Assembly: GCF_014199215.1 (NCBI RefSeq) | Contig: NZ_JACIJC010000002.1 | Location: 620,001-684,000, forward strand | Reading direction: 5' to 3' | DNA: 64,000 nucleotides | Origin: Sphingobium boeckii | GTDB lineage: Bacteria > Pseudomonadota > Alphaproteobacteria > Sphingomonadales > Sphingomonadaceae | Notes under the pieces: model-generated | The model's input: only the letters and a program-made list of their open reading frames with translations | The model's database searches: none | What the model was told of the DNA's origin: nothing | Position numbers and translations under genes: made by a program | Shown here: piece by piece, positions 48,817 to 57,542 of the stretch | How the letters are laid out: each line of letters starts with the position of its first letter | How positions within the stretch are numbered: position 1 is the stretch's first letter

Positions 48817-50529
48817 ATGTTTGATGCTATCGTAATCGGTTCGGGCATGAGCGGCGGCATAGCCGCGAAAGAACTGTGTGAGCGTGGATTGAAAACGCTC
48901 ATCCTCGAGCGCGGCCGCAAGCTGACGCATGGCGAGGATTATACCGATTCACTGATGCCGTGGGAATTGCCCCACGCCAACAAGATCCCCGAGGACGAGC
49001 TTGCTGATTATCCGGTGCAGAGCCAATGCTATGCGATGACGGCAGCGAACAAGAGCTTTTGGGTGAATGACCGGGAGCACCCTTATTCCACGCCCGACGA
49101 CAAGCCGTTTGTGTGGATCCGCGGCTATCATCTCGGCGGCCGGTCGCTCATGTGGGCGCGTCAGAGCTACCGGCTGAGTGAATCGGATTTTGCTGCCAAT
49201 GGCAAAGATGGTCACGGTTCGGACTGGCCGATCCGTTATGCCGACATTGCGCCCTGGTACGATCATGTCGAAAAGTTCATCGGCGTCTCCGGATCGAAGG
49301 AAGGTCTGGAGCAACTGCCCGACGGCGAGTTCCTGCCGGCAATGGCGCTCAACGACGCTGAAGTCGATTTCCAGAGCAAGATCGAGAGAAGTTTTCCGGG
49401 CCGGCGCGTCATCCCCGGTCGCTGCGCACACTTGTCGGAAGCCAAGGAGCATCATCTCGAACTAGGACGGAATCCCTGCCAATACCGATCCTTGTGCGAA
49501 CGCGGATGCTCCTTCGGCGCATATCATTCCAGCCTCAGTTCATCCCTGCCCGCGGCTGAGCGGACCGGCAATCTGACCACGATCACCGATGCGATCGTCC
49601 ACAGCCTGATCCAGGATCCGAAGACCAAGAAGGTTACCGGCGTGCGCGTGATCGATGCTCACACCAAGGAGGGGCGGATATATGAAGCAAAGATCGTCTT
49701 CCTGTGCGCCTCGACGATCGGGACGGCACAGATCCTGCTCAATTCGAAATCAGCCGAAAATCAGACCGGTCTCGCCAATTCGTCCGATATGGTGGGACGC
49801 AATCTCATGGATCATGTCAACACCGCGGGCGCGCTGGGCGTCTATCCCGGACTTCTCGATCGCACCTATTTCGGCCGTCGCCCTACCGGCTTCTATATTC
49901 CCCGATATCGCCATGTGACCGAGGCCGCCGAATTCATGCGGGGCTATGGCTTCCAGGGCGGCATTTCGCGCGCCGGCTGGCACGAGGCCGCATTCGCAAC
50001 ACCCGGGGTCGGTGCCGAATATAAAGCGGCGATCCGCAAGCCCGGCCCATGGACCATCTTTCTGAGCGGTTATGGAGAGATGCTGCCCAATCCTGACAAT
50101 CGGGTCACGCTGCATCCCAACCGGATCGACCAATGGGGCATCCCGATCCCGCATATCGAGATCAGCCACGGCGACAACGATCGGCGTGTCGCCAAACAGA
50201 TGGATCTCGATGCGGAAACGATGCTGATTGCAGCGGGTGCCACGATCATCAAAGCGACGCCACCCTCGGGCGAGGCTGATGCACAACCGGTCAGCATCGC
50301 TGCCGCGGGAAGCGGCGTCCACGAAATGGGGACGGCGTGCATGGGCAAGGATCCGCGAACGTCCGTTCTCAACGGATTCAACCAGGCGCATGATGTGCCA
50401 AACCTGTTCATCACGGACGGATCGGCTATGGCCTCGACCGGAACCCAGAACCCCTCGCTGACCTATATGGCGCTGTCCGCCCGCGCGGCCTATCATGCGA
50501 CCGAATTCCTCAAGGCGGGACAGGTCTGA
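48817..50529 (+). CDS. GMC oxidoreductase, glucoside-3-dehydrogenase-like, paralogue
   Basis: 570 residues. It shares all motifs with the 21040 protein: 'IVIGSGMSGGIAAKELCERGLKTLILERGRKL', 'GYHLGGRSLMWARQ', 'NPCQYRSLCERGCSFG', and the C-terminal 'HEMGTACMGKDPRTSVLN...SMASTGTQNPSLTYMALSARAAYHATEFL'-type ending. The residues 'GTQNP' replace 'GCQNP' before the substrate-side motif, a difference close to the active site. It should oxidise a sugar or glycoside at C3 in the periplasm together with the preceding small subunit. Confidence 0.85.
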   Translation: MFDAIVIGSGMSGGIAAKELCERGLKTLILERGRKLTHGEDYTDSLMPWELPHANKIPEDELADYPVQSQCYAMTAANKSFWVNDREHPYSTPDDKPFVWIRGYHLGGRSLMWARQSYRLSESDFAANGKDGHGSDWPIRYADIAPWYDHVEKFIGVSGSKEGLEQLPDGEFLPAMALNDAEVDFQSKIERSFPGRRVIPGRCAHLSEAKEHHLELGRNPCQYRSLCERGCSFGAYHSSLSSSLPAAERTGNLTTITDAIVHSLIQDPKTKKVTGVRVIDAHTKEGRIYEAKIVFLCASTIGTAQILLNSKSAENQTGLANSSDMVGRNLMDHVNTAGALGVYPGLLDRTYFGRRPTGFYIPRYRHVTEAAEFMRGYGFQGGISRAGWHEAAFATPGVGAEYKAAIRKPGPWTIFLSGYGEMLPNPDNRVTLHPNRIDQWGIPIPHIEISHGDNDRRVAKQMDLDAETMLIAAGATIIKATPPSGEADAQPVSIAAAGSGVHEMGTACMGKDPRTSVLNGFNQAHDVPNLFITDGSAMASTGTQNPSLTYMALSARAAYHATEFLKAGQV

Positions 50530-50741
50530 TCCAGGCCGCCTGACTAAATGGCGCGATCGCGTCGCTTCAAGCAAAACGGGCCTCTGCACGAGCGGCTTCA
50601 CATGGTGGCCCCCGTCCCGGCACGCATCGTGCGATCGACGTGGACTTTGACAGGATCGCGGACTTTGACAGGATCAAGGTCATCCATCTGATGCCTCGCC
50701 TGGGCTTTTCTTGTGATCAATCAATTCTGTGGAGACATTCG

Positions 50742-51104
50742 ATGCGCGACGCCAAAGCCCAAGAAATTAGCGACGGCATTCTGCAAATGTATCGTTCGAG
50801 AGACGCAGGATTTCTGGCCAAAATGGCGGCCGACGATTTCGTTTTCTGGGACAATGTGAGCGTTGTCGAAAAAACCGTCGACACCATCATGACGGAGTTC
50901 AATCAACACGTCGGGCAATTTGAATCCCTGGATGCCACGCCGGTGCGGTTCGAGCCGTTGAGCGACGGGTTCCTGCTGCAATATGTCGTCCAGGGTTTTG
51001 TCGAGCGCGATGAAAGCGCGAAGGACCAGCATGTTTGCCTGATCGTTCGATTGAAGGAGGGGCGGATCGCCCGCATCGACGAATATTGCGATTCCGGCGG
51101 GTGA
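50742..51104 (+). CDS. SnoaL/NTF2-like small protein
   Basis: 120 residues from ATG 50742 (GGAGA 7 bp before); the longer frame from 50640 runs through a tandem repeat and is unlikely to be coding. The fold is NTF2-like: 'ISDGILQMYRSRDAGFLAKMAADDFVFWDNVSVVEKTVDTIMTEF', then 'LLQYVVQGFVERDESAKDQHVCLIVRLKEGRIARIDEYCDSG'. Members are isomerases, hydratases, lyases or binding subunits. It sits between the GMC gene and the amine-oxidation module. A role in handling a reactive intermediate is possible. Confidence 0.7.
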   Translation: MRDAKAQEISDGILQMYRSRDAGFLAKMAADDFVFWDNVSVVEKTVDTIMTEFNQHVGQFESLDATPVRFEPLSDGFLLQYVVQGFVERDESAKDQHVCLIVRLKEGRIARIDEYCDSGG

Positions 51105-51333
51105 ATGCGTTGCACCGGCGGTCGCGGACGGCGCGCGCCATCTGATGATCGCCGCTCCATTGACAGTCAGATGTTGAGTGGCAAATTACGACATCCAGCG
51201 ATTGTGACGTTCGACCAGAGCCACACCCACAGCGTAAAGCGGCCATAGGGAAGATTGATTGCCAATAGGAAAATTATTGCCAAACGGATAACTCGTGATA
51301 GGACCAATTTGCGAATGTTGGAGCCTGCAAGTT

Positions 51334-52572
51334 ATGAAGACGGATGTGTTGGTTCTTGGCGCTGGCATCGTCGGCACGGCATCTGCACTCGAACTTCAGC
51401 GGCGAGGACGTTCGGTGGCGGTCGTCGATCTGCGCGAACCCGGTGCCGAAACATCGTTCGGCAATGCCGGCTTCGTCCAGAGCGAAGCGTTCATGCCGCC
51501 CTTGTTTCCGCGCCAACTGGCGACCCTGGTCCGGTACGCGCGCAATAAATCGATCGACGTGCATTATCACGCGACAGCACTCGGCGGTATGCTGAAGCCC
51601 TTCTTTCAATATTGGCGCAATTCGGCTCCCGATCGGGCGATGCAGATCGCCAAGGCCCGGGCACCGCTCATTTCGCGTTCGACCGCCGACCACCTCGAAC
51701 TGGCAGCGGAAGTGGGTGCACAAGATCTGTATCACCAGACCGGTTTCGTCCAGGGATTTCGCCGCGAAGAGCCCTTGGCCGCTCTGATCGAATCCATCCG
51801 GCCCATCTGCGAACAGTTTTCGGTCCCGTTCGACGTTATGGACGCGGATCTGCTCCATGCGCAGGAGCCGAATATATCTCGGGACTTCATCGGCGGCGTC
51901 CATTGGACCGCACCCTATACCGTGCGCGATCCAGGCGATCTCGTCGCGTATTATGCGCAAGCCATCCGCAATGGCGGTGGGGTGATCGCGCGGGGCGATG
52001 CGCAGTCTCTAGAGCGCCATGCCGAGGGATGGACCATGCCATCCTCCGAAGGCCCGATCGTGGCGCGTGAGGTTGTCATCTGCCTTGGCCCTTGGGCCCC
52101 GCCAGTCGTTGCAAAGTTCGGCTATCGGCCGCCGATGTTCCACAAGCGCGGCTATCATTTGAATTACGCCGCCGCGCCTGGTGCGCTGAACCGGCCGTTT
52201 GCGGATTCGGACCATGGCTATGTCCTTGCGCCCATGCGGCATGGGATTCGCCTGCTCACGGGTGCCGAATTTGCGCCGGTCAGCGCACCTTCAACCCCCG
52301 TGCAGATCGGGCGCGCCGAACCACTTGCCCGTGCTGCGCTGCCGGCGCTCGGCATGGCGGCCGATTCGACCCCGTGGCTGGGCGCGCGCCCGTGTATGCC
52401 CGACATGTTGCCCGTGATCGGAGCCGGTTCGGAGCGCGGCCTATGGTATGCTTTCGGACACGCTCATCAAGGCTTCACCATGGGGCCGACCACTGGCGTG
52501 CTCCTCGCCCAATTGATCACCGGCGAGGAGCCGTTTACCGATCCCAAACCGTACCGACCGGACAGGTTTTGA
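51334..52572 (+). CDS. DadA-like FAD-dependent amine/amino-acid oxidase
   Basis: 412 residues from ATG 51334 (GGAG upstream). DAO-family flavoprotein: GxGxxG in 'VLVLGAGIVGTASALELQRRGRSVAVVDL', 'SFGNAGFVQ', and the C-terminal 'PCMPDMLPVIGAGSERGLWYAFGHAHQGFTMGPTTGVLLAQLI'. Close relatives oxidise D-amino acids, hydroxyproline or gamma-glutamyl-putrescine to imines, passing electrons to quinone. The neighbouring RidA, transporter, aldehyde dehydrogenase and XRE-cupin genes are those of an amine-degradation pathway. The specific amine is not known. Confidence 0.85.
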   Translation: MKTDVLVLGAGIVGTASALELQRRGRSVAVVDLREPGAETSFGNAGFVQSEAFMPPLFPRQLATLVRYARNKSIDVHYHATALGGMLKPFFQYWRNSAPDRAMQIAKARAPLISRSTADHLELAAEVGAQDLYHQTGFVQGFRREEPLAALIESIRPICEQFSVPFDVMDADLLHAQEPNISRDFIGGVHWTAPYTVRDPGDLVAYYAQAIRNGGGVIARGDAQSLERHAEGWTMPSSEGPIVAREVVICLGPWAPPVVAKFGYRPPMFHKRGYHLNYAAAPGALNRPFADSDHGYVLAPMRHGIRLLTGAEFAPVSAPSTPVQIGRAEPLARAALPALGMAADSTPWLGARPCMPDMLPVIGAGSERGLWYAFGHAHQGFTMGPTTGVLLAQLITGEEPFTDPKPYRPDRF

Positions 52573-52604
52573 CCGCTTAGCCGTCCCCTGTCCGTCCGAC
52601 GGCT

Positions 52605-52979
52605 TTAGCCGCGCTGGGACGTCCGGCTGGCGATGGCATCGATCTCCACGAGCGCGCCGGGCAGCGCGAGGCCGGAAATGACCGTCGATCGCGCCGGGCA
52701 AGGAGCCTTGAAACGCTCAGCATAAACCCCGTTGAATTCACCGAACAGGCTTGCATCGGTAAGCCACACGCTGGTCTTGACGACATTGTCGAGGGTCAGG
52801 CCCAGCTCGGCCAGCACGCCTTCGAGAGCGTCGATCACCACCTCGGTCTGCTCCGCCACGGTTTCGCCGGCGATCTTGCCTTCTCGAAACGCGATCTGGC
52901 CGGAGAGAAATACCAGATCCCCTGTTTCTATCGCGGCGGAAATAGGAACATTCACGGCAGGGGACTTAACGATCTTCAT
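52605..52979 (-). CDS. RidA-family enamine/imine deaminase
   Basis: 124 residues from ATG 52979 (GAAGGA upstream). RidA signature: 'IETGDLVFLSGQIAF', 'QTEVVIDALEGVLAELGLTLDNVVKTSVWL', 'PARSTVISGLALPGALVEIDAIA' with the conserved Arg in 'CPARST'. RidA proteins hydrolyse reactive enamines and imines released by amine oxidases, so it fits the convergent DadA-like gene. It is transcribed divergently from the transporter gene. Confidence 0.9.
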   Translation of the reverse strand: MKIVKSPAVNVPISAAIETGDLVFLSGQIAFREGKIAGETVAEQTEVVIDALEGVLAELGLTLDNVVKTSVWLTDASLFGEFNGVYAERFKAPCPARSTVISGLALPGALVEIDAIASRTSQRG

Positions 52980-53043
52980 GGGTTGTCCTTCTTCAAGAGA
53001 TCGGACGCCGAACATGCGCCCGCGCCTCCCCTACTACCTCTTA

Positions 53044-53055
53044 TCCGATTGACAA
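53044..53055. promoter_or_regulatory. TCCGATTGAC site upstream of transporter
   Basis: TCCGATTGACAA between the divergent RidA and transporter genes. The same decamer occurs at 56347-56356, beyond the XRE-cupin gene. It is a candidate operator for that regulator. Confidence 0.35.
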
Positions 53056-53102
53056 TCTCATTTCCGGATGGAAAATACCTGTCTCTCAACAAAGGATTGC
53101 AG

Positions 53103-54239
53103 ATGGCGCGACAAGGCAGTTCATTCGTCGACAGAATTCTGCTGCCCGGGCTGGCGTTCAAGGCGTGCGTCATCGGCGGTGGTTATGCCACGGGTCGCGA
53201 GTTGGTCGAGTATTTTCTGAAGAACGGCCCGGCCAACGGCCTTCTCGCAATGATCGTTGTGACGATCGTATGGAGCGTGGTCTGCGCCCTGACATTCCTA
53301 TTCGCCTTTGTGATGAAATCCTACAATTATCAGGACTTCTTTCGTCACATCCTGGGCCGCTTCGCCATCGTGTTCGAAATCCTATACTTGGCTTCCATCG
53401 TGCTGCTGCTCGCCGTATTCGGCGCAGCCGCGGGCGAGATCGGGTTTTCGTTGTTCGGTGCTCCCAGGCTGGCCGGCACGATGGCAATGGTGGCAGCCAT
53501 TCTCGCCGTGACCTATTCGGGCCAGAAGGGTGTGGAGGAACTGTTCAAATATGTTTCGATCCTCCTTTACCTGGTTTACGCGATCTTTCTGGTGGTCACG
53601 CTGTCGCGCTTCGGCGGTGAAGTCGCAGGCGCGTTCGCCCTGCCAGCTCCCCCTTCGAATTGGCTGTTCGACGGACTCACCTTCTCGGCCTATAACGTGC
53701 TGGCTGCAGTGCTGATCCTGCCGGTGCTGCGTCATCAGACCCGCGCGCGCGACGCGGTCGTGTCCGGCCTCCTGAGCGGGCCGCTCGCCATGATACCGGC
53801 CATATTGTTCTTCATCTGCCTGCTGCCCTTCTATCCGACGGTGCTCTCGCAACCGCTTCCGTCTGATTATGTGTTGCAGGCACTGGGCAGCCCGATGCTG
53901 CGCTTCGCGTTCCAGACGATGATCTTCTTCGCCCTGCTGGAGAGCAGCGTCGGCAGCGTTCAAGCGTTTCAGGCCCGTATTTCTGCCCTGGCCGAGCGAT
54001 CGGAAAGCAGGATGCTGGGCCAAGTCCGGTGGATTTTTCCTCTCGTAATCACGATCGGATCCATCTTCATCGCTGAGGGCATCGGCTTGATAACGCTGAT
54101 CGCCAAGGGCTATCGCCTATTCGGCTATGCGATCGTGCTGGTCTATCTGATTCCGCTGTTTGCGATCGCATTGCCCAAGTTGCGGCGTCTCAAATTCAAA
54201 TCCGCTGAGGGCAATGGCGCCAGCGTAGTGGGAGAGTGA
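53103..54239 (+). CDS. YkvI-like inner-membrane transporter
   Basis: 378 residues from ATG 53103 (AAAGGA 7 bp before). About ten membrane segments; the first contains 'GLAFKACVIGGGYATGRELVEYF', characteristic of the YkvI branch of the APC superfamily. Other segments include 'LYLASIVLLLAVFGAAAGEI' and 'YAIVLVYLIPLFAIALPKL'. Family members are presumed amino-acid or amine carriers. Its stop overlaps the region of the aldehyde dehydrogenase start, so the two are co-translated. Confidence 0.7.
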   Translation: MARQGSSFVDRILLPGLAFKACVIGGGYATGRELVEYFLKNGPANGLLAMIVVTIVWSVVCALTFLFAFVMKSYNYQDFFRHILGRFAIVFEILYLASIVLLLAVFGAAAGEIGFSLFGAPRLAGTMAMVAAILAVTYSGQKGVEELFKYVSILLYLVYAIFLVVTLSRFGGEVAGAFALPAPPSNWLFDGLTFSAYNVLAAVLILPVLRHQTRARDAVVSGLLSGPLAMIPAILFFICLLPFYPTVLSQPLPSDYVLQALGSPMLRFAFQTMIFFALLESSVGSVQAFQARISALAERSESRMLGQVRWIFPLVITIGSIFIAEGIGLITLIAKGYRLFGYAIVLVYLIPLFAIALPKLRRLKFKSAEGNGASVVGE

Positions 54240-54241
54240 AA

Positions 54242-55645
54242 ATGCAAGACTATTTTATGCTTATCAACGGCCAGCTCGTCCCCGGGGCCAAGAGCTTTGA
54301 CGTCATCGATCCCGCCAACGAAAGCGTGCTGGCGCGGTGCCCCTGGGCGTCCGAAGAGCAATTGAACGAAGCCGTGGCCGCCGCCAAATCCGCTTTCCCC
54401 GCTTGGGCTTCCACGCCGATCGCCCAGCGCAGCGCGCTTCTGGTGAAGATTGCGGATGCGATCGACGCCGACGCGCCGAATCTGGCGCGTCTTTTGACGC
54501 AAGAGCAAGGCAAGCCGCTCCCCGAGGCAGAAGCGGAGATACTGTATTCCGCGTTGTTTATCCGGAGGTTTGCAACCTTTTCGCTGGAGCCCAAGACGAT
54601 CGAAGACAGCGAAGGTCGCCTCGTCGAGGTTCATCGGCGACCCTTGGGCGTCGTCGCGGCGATCGTTCCGTGGAACTTCCCGGTGCTGATCGCGACCTAC
54701 AAATTCCCCTTCGCGCTTCTGGCCGGCAATACAGTCGTCCTGAAGCCAGCGCCGACAACGCCGCTCACCATGTTGCGCATCGCATCATTGGTGGCCGACA
54801 TTCTGCCGCCGGGCGTTTTCAACGTCATAGCCGACCAGAATGACCTTGGTCAGAAGCTGGCGGAACACCCCTCCATCGCCAAGATATCCTTCACCGGCTC
54901 CACCGCGACCGGGCGCAAGGTGATGGCGTCCGCAGCCTCAACCCTGAAAAGGATGACCCTTGAACTCGGCGGCAACGACGCAGCGATCGTGCTGGGTGAT
55001 GTCGATCCCGTCGCCGTCGCGAAGGACATCTATGGCAGTGCGTTCATGAACGCTGGCCAAGTGTGCATCGCGATCAAACGCGTTTACGCTCATGCCGACA
55101 TTTACGACGCGCTTTGCGACGAGCTCGCGCGCCTCGCCGATGCGGCGATCGTCGATGACGGCCTGAAGCAGGGCGTGCAGATGGGACCGCTGCAAAACAA
55201 GGCGCAGTTCGACAAGGTCAAGGCGCTGCTGGAAGAAGCACGCGGCGATGGAGCCATCGTCGCCGGTGGCGTGGTCGAAGACCGTCCGGGCTATTTTGTC
55301 CGGCCGACAATCATTCGGGACATTACCGATGGCAGCCGCCTGGTGGACGAGGAGCAATTCGGACCGATCCTGCCCATCGTTCGCTATGAAGACGTGGAAG
55401 ACGCCTTGCGGTCTGCAAACGCGTCGGAATATGGCCTCGGAGGCTCGATCTGGTCGAAAGACCGCGCTACGGCGCGTGATCTCGCGCTGCGCATGGAAGC
55501 GGGCACGGTCTGGATCAACAAGCATCTCGATTTCGGCCCCGACATCCCGTTCGCCGGCGCTAAGCAATCGGGCATCGGCGTGGAAGTCGCCCAAGACGGG
55601 CTTGACGAATATACGCAGATCCAGGTTTTGAACGAAGCGCGATAG
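54242..55645 (+). CDS. NAD(P)-dependent aldehyde dehydrogenase
   Basis: 467 residues from ATG 54242 with GGGAGA before it. Classic ALDH motifs: 'VPWNFPVLIATYK', 'KPAPTTPLTML', 'ISFTGSTATGRKVM', catalytic Glu in 'LELGGNDAAIV', nucleophile Cys in 'NAGQVCIAIKRVY', and 'EQFGPILPIVRY'. Closest in pattern to succinate-semialdehyde / aminoaldehyde dehydrogenases. It probably oxidises the aldehyde produced by the DadA-like oxidase. It follows the transporter gene with overlap and precedes the XRE-cupin regulator. Confidence 0.9.
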   Translation: MQDYFMLINGQLVPGAKSFDVIDPANESVLARCPWASEEQLNEAVAAAKSAFPAWASTPIAQRSALLVKIADAIDADAPNLARLLTQEQGKPLPEAEAEILYSALFIRRFATFSLEPKTIEDSEGRLVEVHRRPLGVVAAIVPWNFPVLIATYKFPFALLAGNTVVLKPAPTTPLTMLRIASLVADILPPGVFNVIADQNDLGQKLAEHPSIAKISFTGSTATGRKVMASAASTLKRMTLELGGNDAAIVLGDVDPVAVAKDIYGSAFMNAGQVCIAIKRVYAHADIYDALCDELARLADAAIVDDGLKQGVQMGPLQNKAQFDKVKALLEEARGDGAIVAGGVVEDRPGYFVRPTIIRDITDGSRLVDEEQFGPILPIVRYEDVEDALRSANASEYGLGGSIWSKDRATARDLALRMEAGTVWINKHLDFGPDIPFAGAKQSGIGVEVAQDGLDEYTQIQVLNEAR

Positions 55646-55728
55646 GCCGGACGAAAGATCGAAGGTGGCGGTCCGCGTCCACTAACCACCGCGTTGCGCT
55701 TGGCACGGACACCTCTTAAGAGGTCGCC

Positions 55729-56325
55729 ATGAACAAAGACAAACCGCAACTGGGCTCGATTATCCGCAACTTGCGTTCCGAACGCGGCTGGACGCTGAAG
55801 CAGATGAGCGAAGCGGTGGACATCACCATGTCGACCCTTTCGAAGATCGAGCGTGGGCAATTAACGCTGTCTTACGACAAATTGCAGCAGGTCAGCGACA
55901 GTCTGGGCATCAGCTTGTCGGACCTGTTTGCGCCCAACCGGAATTGGGTTGCGGCGGATGCGCCGGTGACTGGGCGCCGCGCCATCGACACTTTGGAAAA
56001 GGCGCTCCGCGTCAATACCAACAATGGCGATATCTTCTATCTTTGCACCGAGCTTCGCCAGAAGCAGATGGTCCCGCTCGTCTGCCAGGTCAAAGCCCGC
56101 AACCTGGATGAGTTCGGACCATTATCTCATCACCGCGGCGAAGAGTTCGTCTATGTGCTCGAAGGCAGCGTCAACGTGGTGACTGAATTCTATAGCGATT
56201 TCATCCTCAATCAGGGGGAGTGCATGTATTTCGATTCAAGCATGGCTCACGCCTATCTCATTGCGCCGGGGTTCGAAACCGCAAGCATCCTGAGCGTCGG
56301 CATGAGCGATCGCGCGCAGGTTTGA
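55729..56325 (+). CDS. XRE-cupin transcriptional regulator (PuuR-like)
   Basis: 198 residues. N-terminal XRE HTH: 'LGSIIRNLRSERGWTLKQMSEAVDITMSTLSKIERGQLTLSYDKLQQVSDSLGIS'; C-terminal cupin barrel with 'HHRGEEFVYVLEGSVNVVTEFYSDFILNQGECMYFDSSMAHAYL'. This architecture is that of PuuR and related regulators of amine and amino-acid catabolism. It lies directly after the aldehyde dehydrogenase, so it probably controls this module through the CCGATTGAC sites at 53044 and 56324-56360. Confidence 0.9.
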   Translation: MNKDKPQLGSIIRNLRSERGWTLKQMSEAVDITMSTLSKIERGQLTLSYDKLQQVSDSLGISLSDLFAPNRNWVAADAPVTGRRAIDTLEKALRVNTNNGDIFYLCTELRQKQMVPLVCQVKARNLDEFGPLSHHRGEEFVYVLEGSVNVVTEFYSDFILNQGECMYFDSSMAHAYLIAPGFETASILSVGMSDRAQV

Positions 56326-56360
56326 CAATCGGGTCACAACAAGTTTTCCGATTGACCCAA
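56324..56360. promoter_or_regulatory. Paired CCGATTG / CAATCGG sites
   Basis: GACAATCGG (56324-56332) and TCCGATTGACCC (56347-56358) form an inverted pair in front of the SMP-30 gene. The second half also occurs at 53044. They may be binding sites of the XRE-cupin regulator. Confidence 0.35.
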
Positions 56361-56464
56361 TTTGTCTGATCGGATAAATTGGATTCTCATAAATTGTCCG
56401 TATGGCGTTTAGACGCCATGCTCGATTGAGGATGCCGGTTGTGATATTGAAGCCCACCAGCAGG

Positions 56465-57415
56465 ATGCCGAATATCACCAAGCTTCAGTGCTTGCTCGCA
56501 GCGACGTGCCTCATGCCGTTCGGCTCCCACGCGCTGGCGCAAACACCGGCAGCAGCGGAGACAATGATCGTCTCGGGCATCGGCGGCCCGGAAGCGCCGG
56601 TCCTCATCGGACGCGATGTCTATTACGTAGGCTGGACCGATAACATCCTCGCCAAATGGGATGGACACCAGGCCAAGGTGTTGCACCACGATGCCACCTG
56701 CGAACATAATGGACTGGCCGCCACCGCGGATGGCCACCTGCTTCTCGCTTGCCTGGCGGACGCCGGAGCGATCGTGAAATTGACCCGCGACGGCAAGGAA
56801 ATCCAGCGCTGGAAAACCGACGTAGCCGGCAGGCCGCTCAAAGGCGGCGTCAATGATTTCGCGGTCACGCCTAATGGCGGCATCTATGCGACCATCTCGG
56901 GGCCGCTGTCGGATCCGCCCGGGCTGATTGCCGGCAAGGTGCTATATCTGGCCCCGGGCGCGCACGATTGGGTCGAAATGGCGGATGCGCTCAACTACGC
57001 CAACGGCCTCGCAGTTTCGCCTGATGGACGCACGCTCTACGTCGCCGAGTCGATCGGGAACTCGATCACGAAATTCACGATCCAGGCGAATGGCACCCTT
57101 TCAGATCGTGCCAATTTTGCGCTGCTGAACGTGCTGGTGCGCGACAAGATCCAATCGGCATTCATCGGCCCCGACGGCATCAAGGTGGACCGCGCAGGAA
57201 ACCTCTACGTCGCCCAATTCAACGGCGGCAAGGTGATCAAGATTTCGCCGACCGGCAAACTGATTCATGTGTTTGAGATCGCTGCCGGCGACGGCGTGAC
57301 AAATGTCGCGCTCAGCCCGGATGAGCGCGCGCTTTATGTTACTACTGTTCGTGATCCGTCGGATCCCAAGGCGACGGGATCGCTCATCCGTATGCCGAAC
57401 CTGACTGCGCCTTAA
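56465..57415 (+). CDS. Secreted SMP-30/gluconolactonase-like beta-propeller
   Basis: 316 residues from ATG 56465 (AGCAGG just upstream; two earlier in-frame ATGs are possible). Signal peptide 'KLQCLLAATCLMPFGSHALAQ'. The six-bladed propeller is visible as repeats: 'EHNGLAATADGHLLLACLADAG', 'GGVNDFAVTPNGGIYATISG', 'YANGLAVSPDGRTLYVAESIGN', 'GPDGIKVDRAGNLYVAQFNGGKV', 'VTNVALSPDERALYVTTV'. The Asn and Asp residues that bind Ca2+ are present. Such enzymes hydrolyse lactones, for example those made by sugar dehydrogenases, which would suit the GMC enzymes. Confidence 0.8.
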   Translation: MPNITKLQCLLAATCLMPFGSHALAQTPAAAETMIVSGIGGPEAPVLIGRDVYYVGWTDNILAKWDGHQAKVLHHDATCEHNGLAATADGHLLLACLADAGAIVKLTRDGKEIQRWKTDVAGRPLKGGVNDFAVTPNGGIYATISGPLSDPPGLIAGKVLYLAPGAHDWVEMADALNYANGLAVSPDGRTLYVAESIGNSITKFTIQANGTLSDRANFALLNVLVRDKIQSAFIGPDGIKVDRAGNLYVAQFNGGKVIKISPTGKLIHVFEIAAGDGVTNVALSPDERALYVTTVRDPSDPKATGSLIRMPNLTAP

Positions 57416-57542
57416 AGACCAGTGCGCCATCTGTGCGCAAGACGAGCCAGGTTCGGGCCATTCGATTCCAGGCGGCGCGCGGTGTTTTGGTCCGATGCCC
57501 CATTGGCAAGATGTGGGACCGCTGTTGGATAGGGAGGCCACG

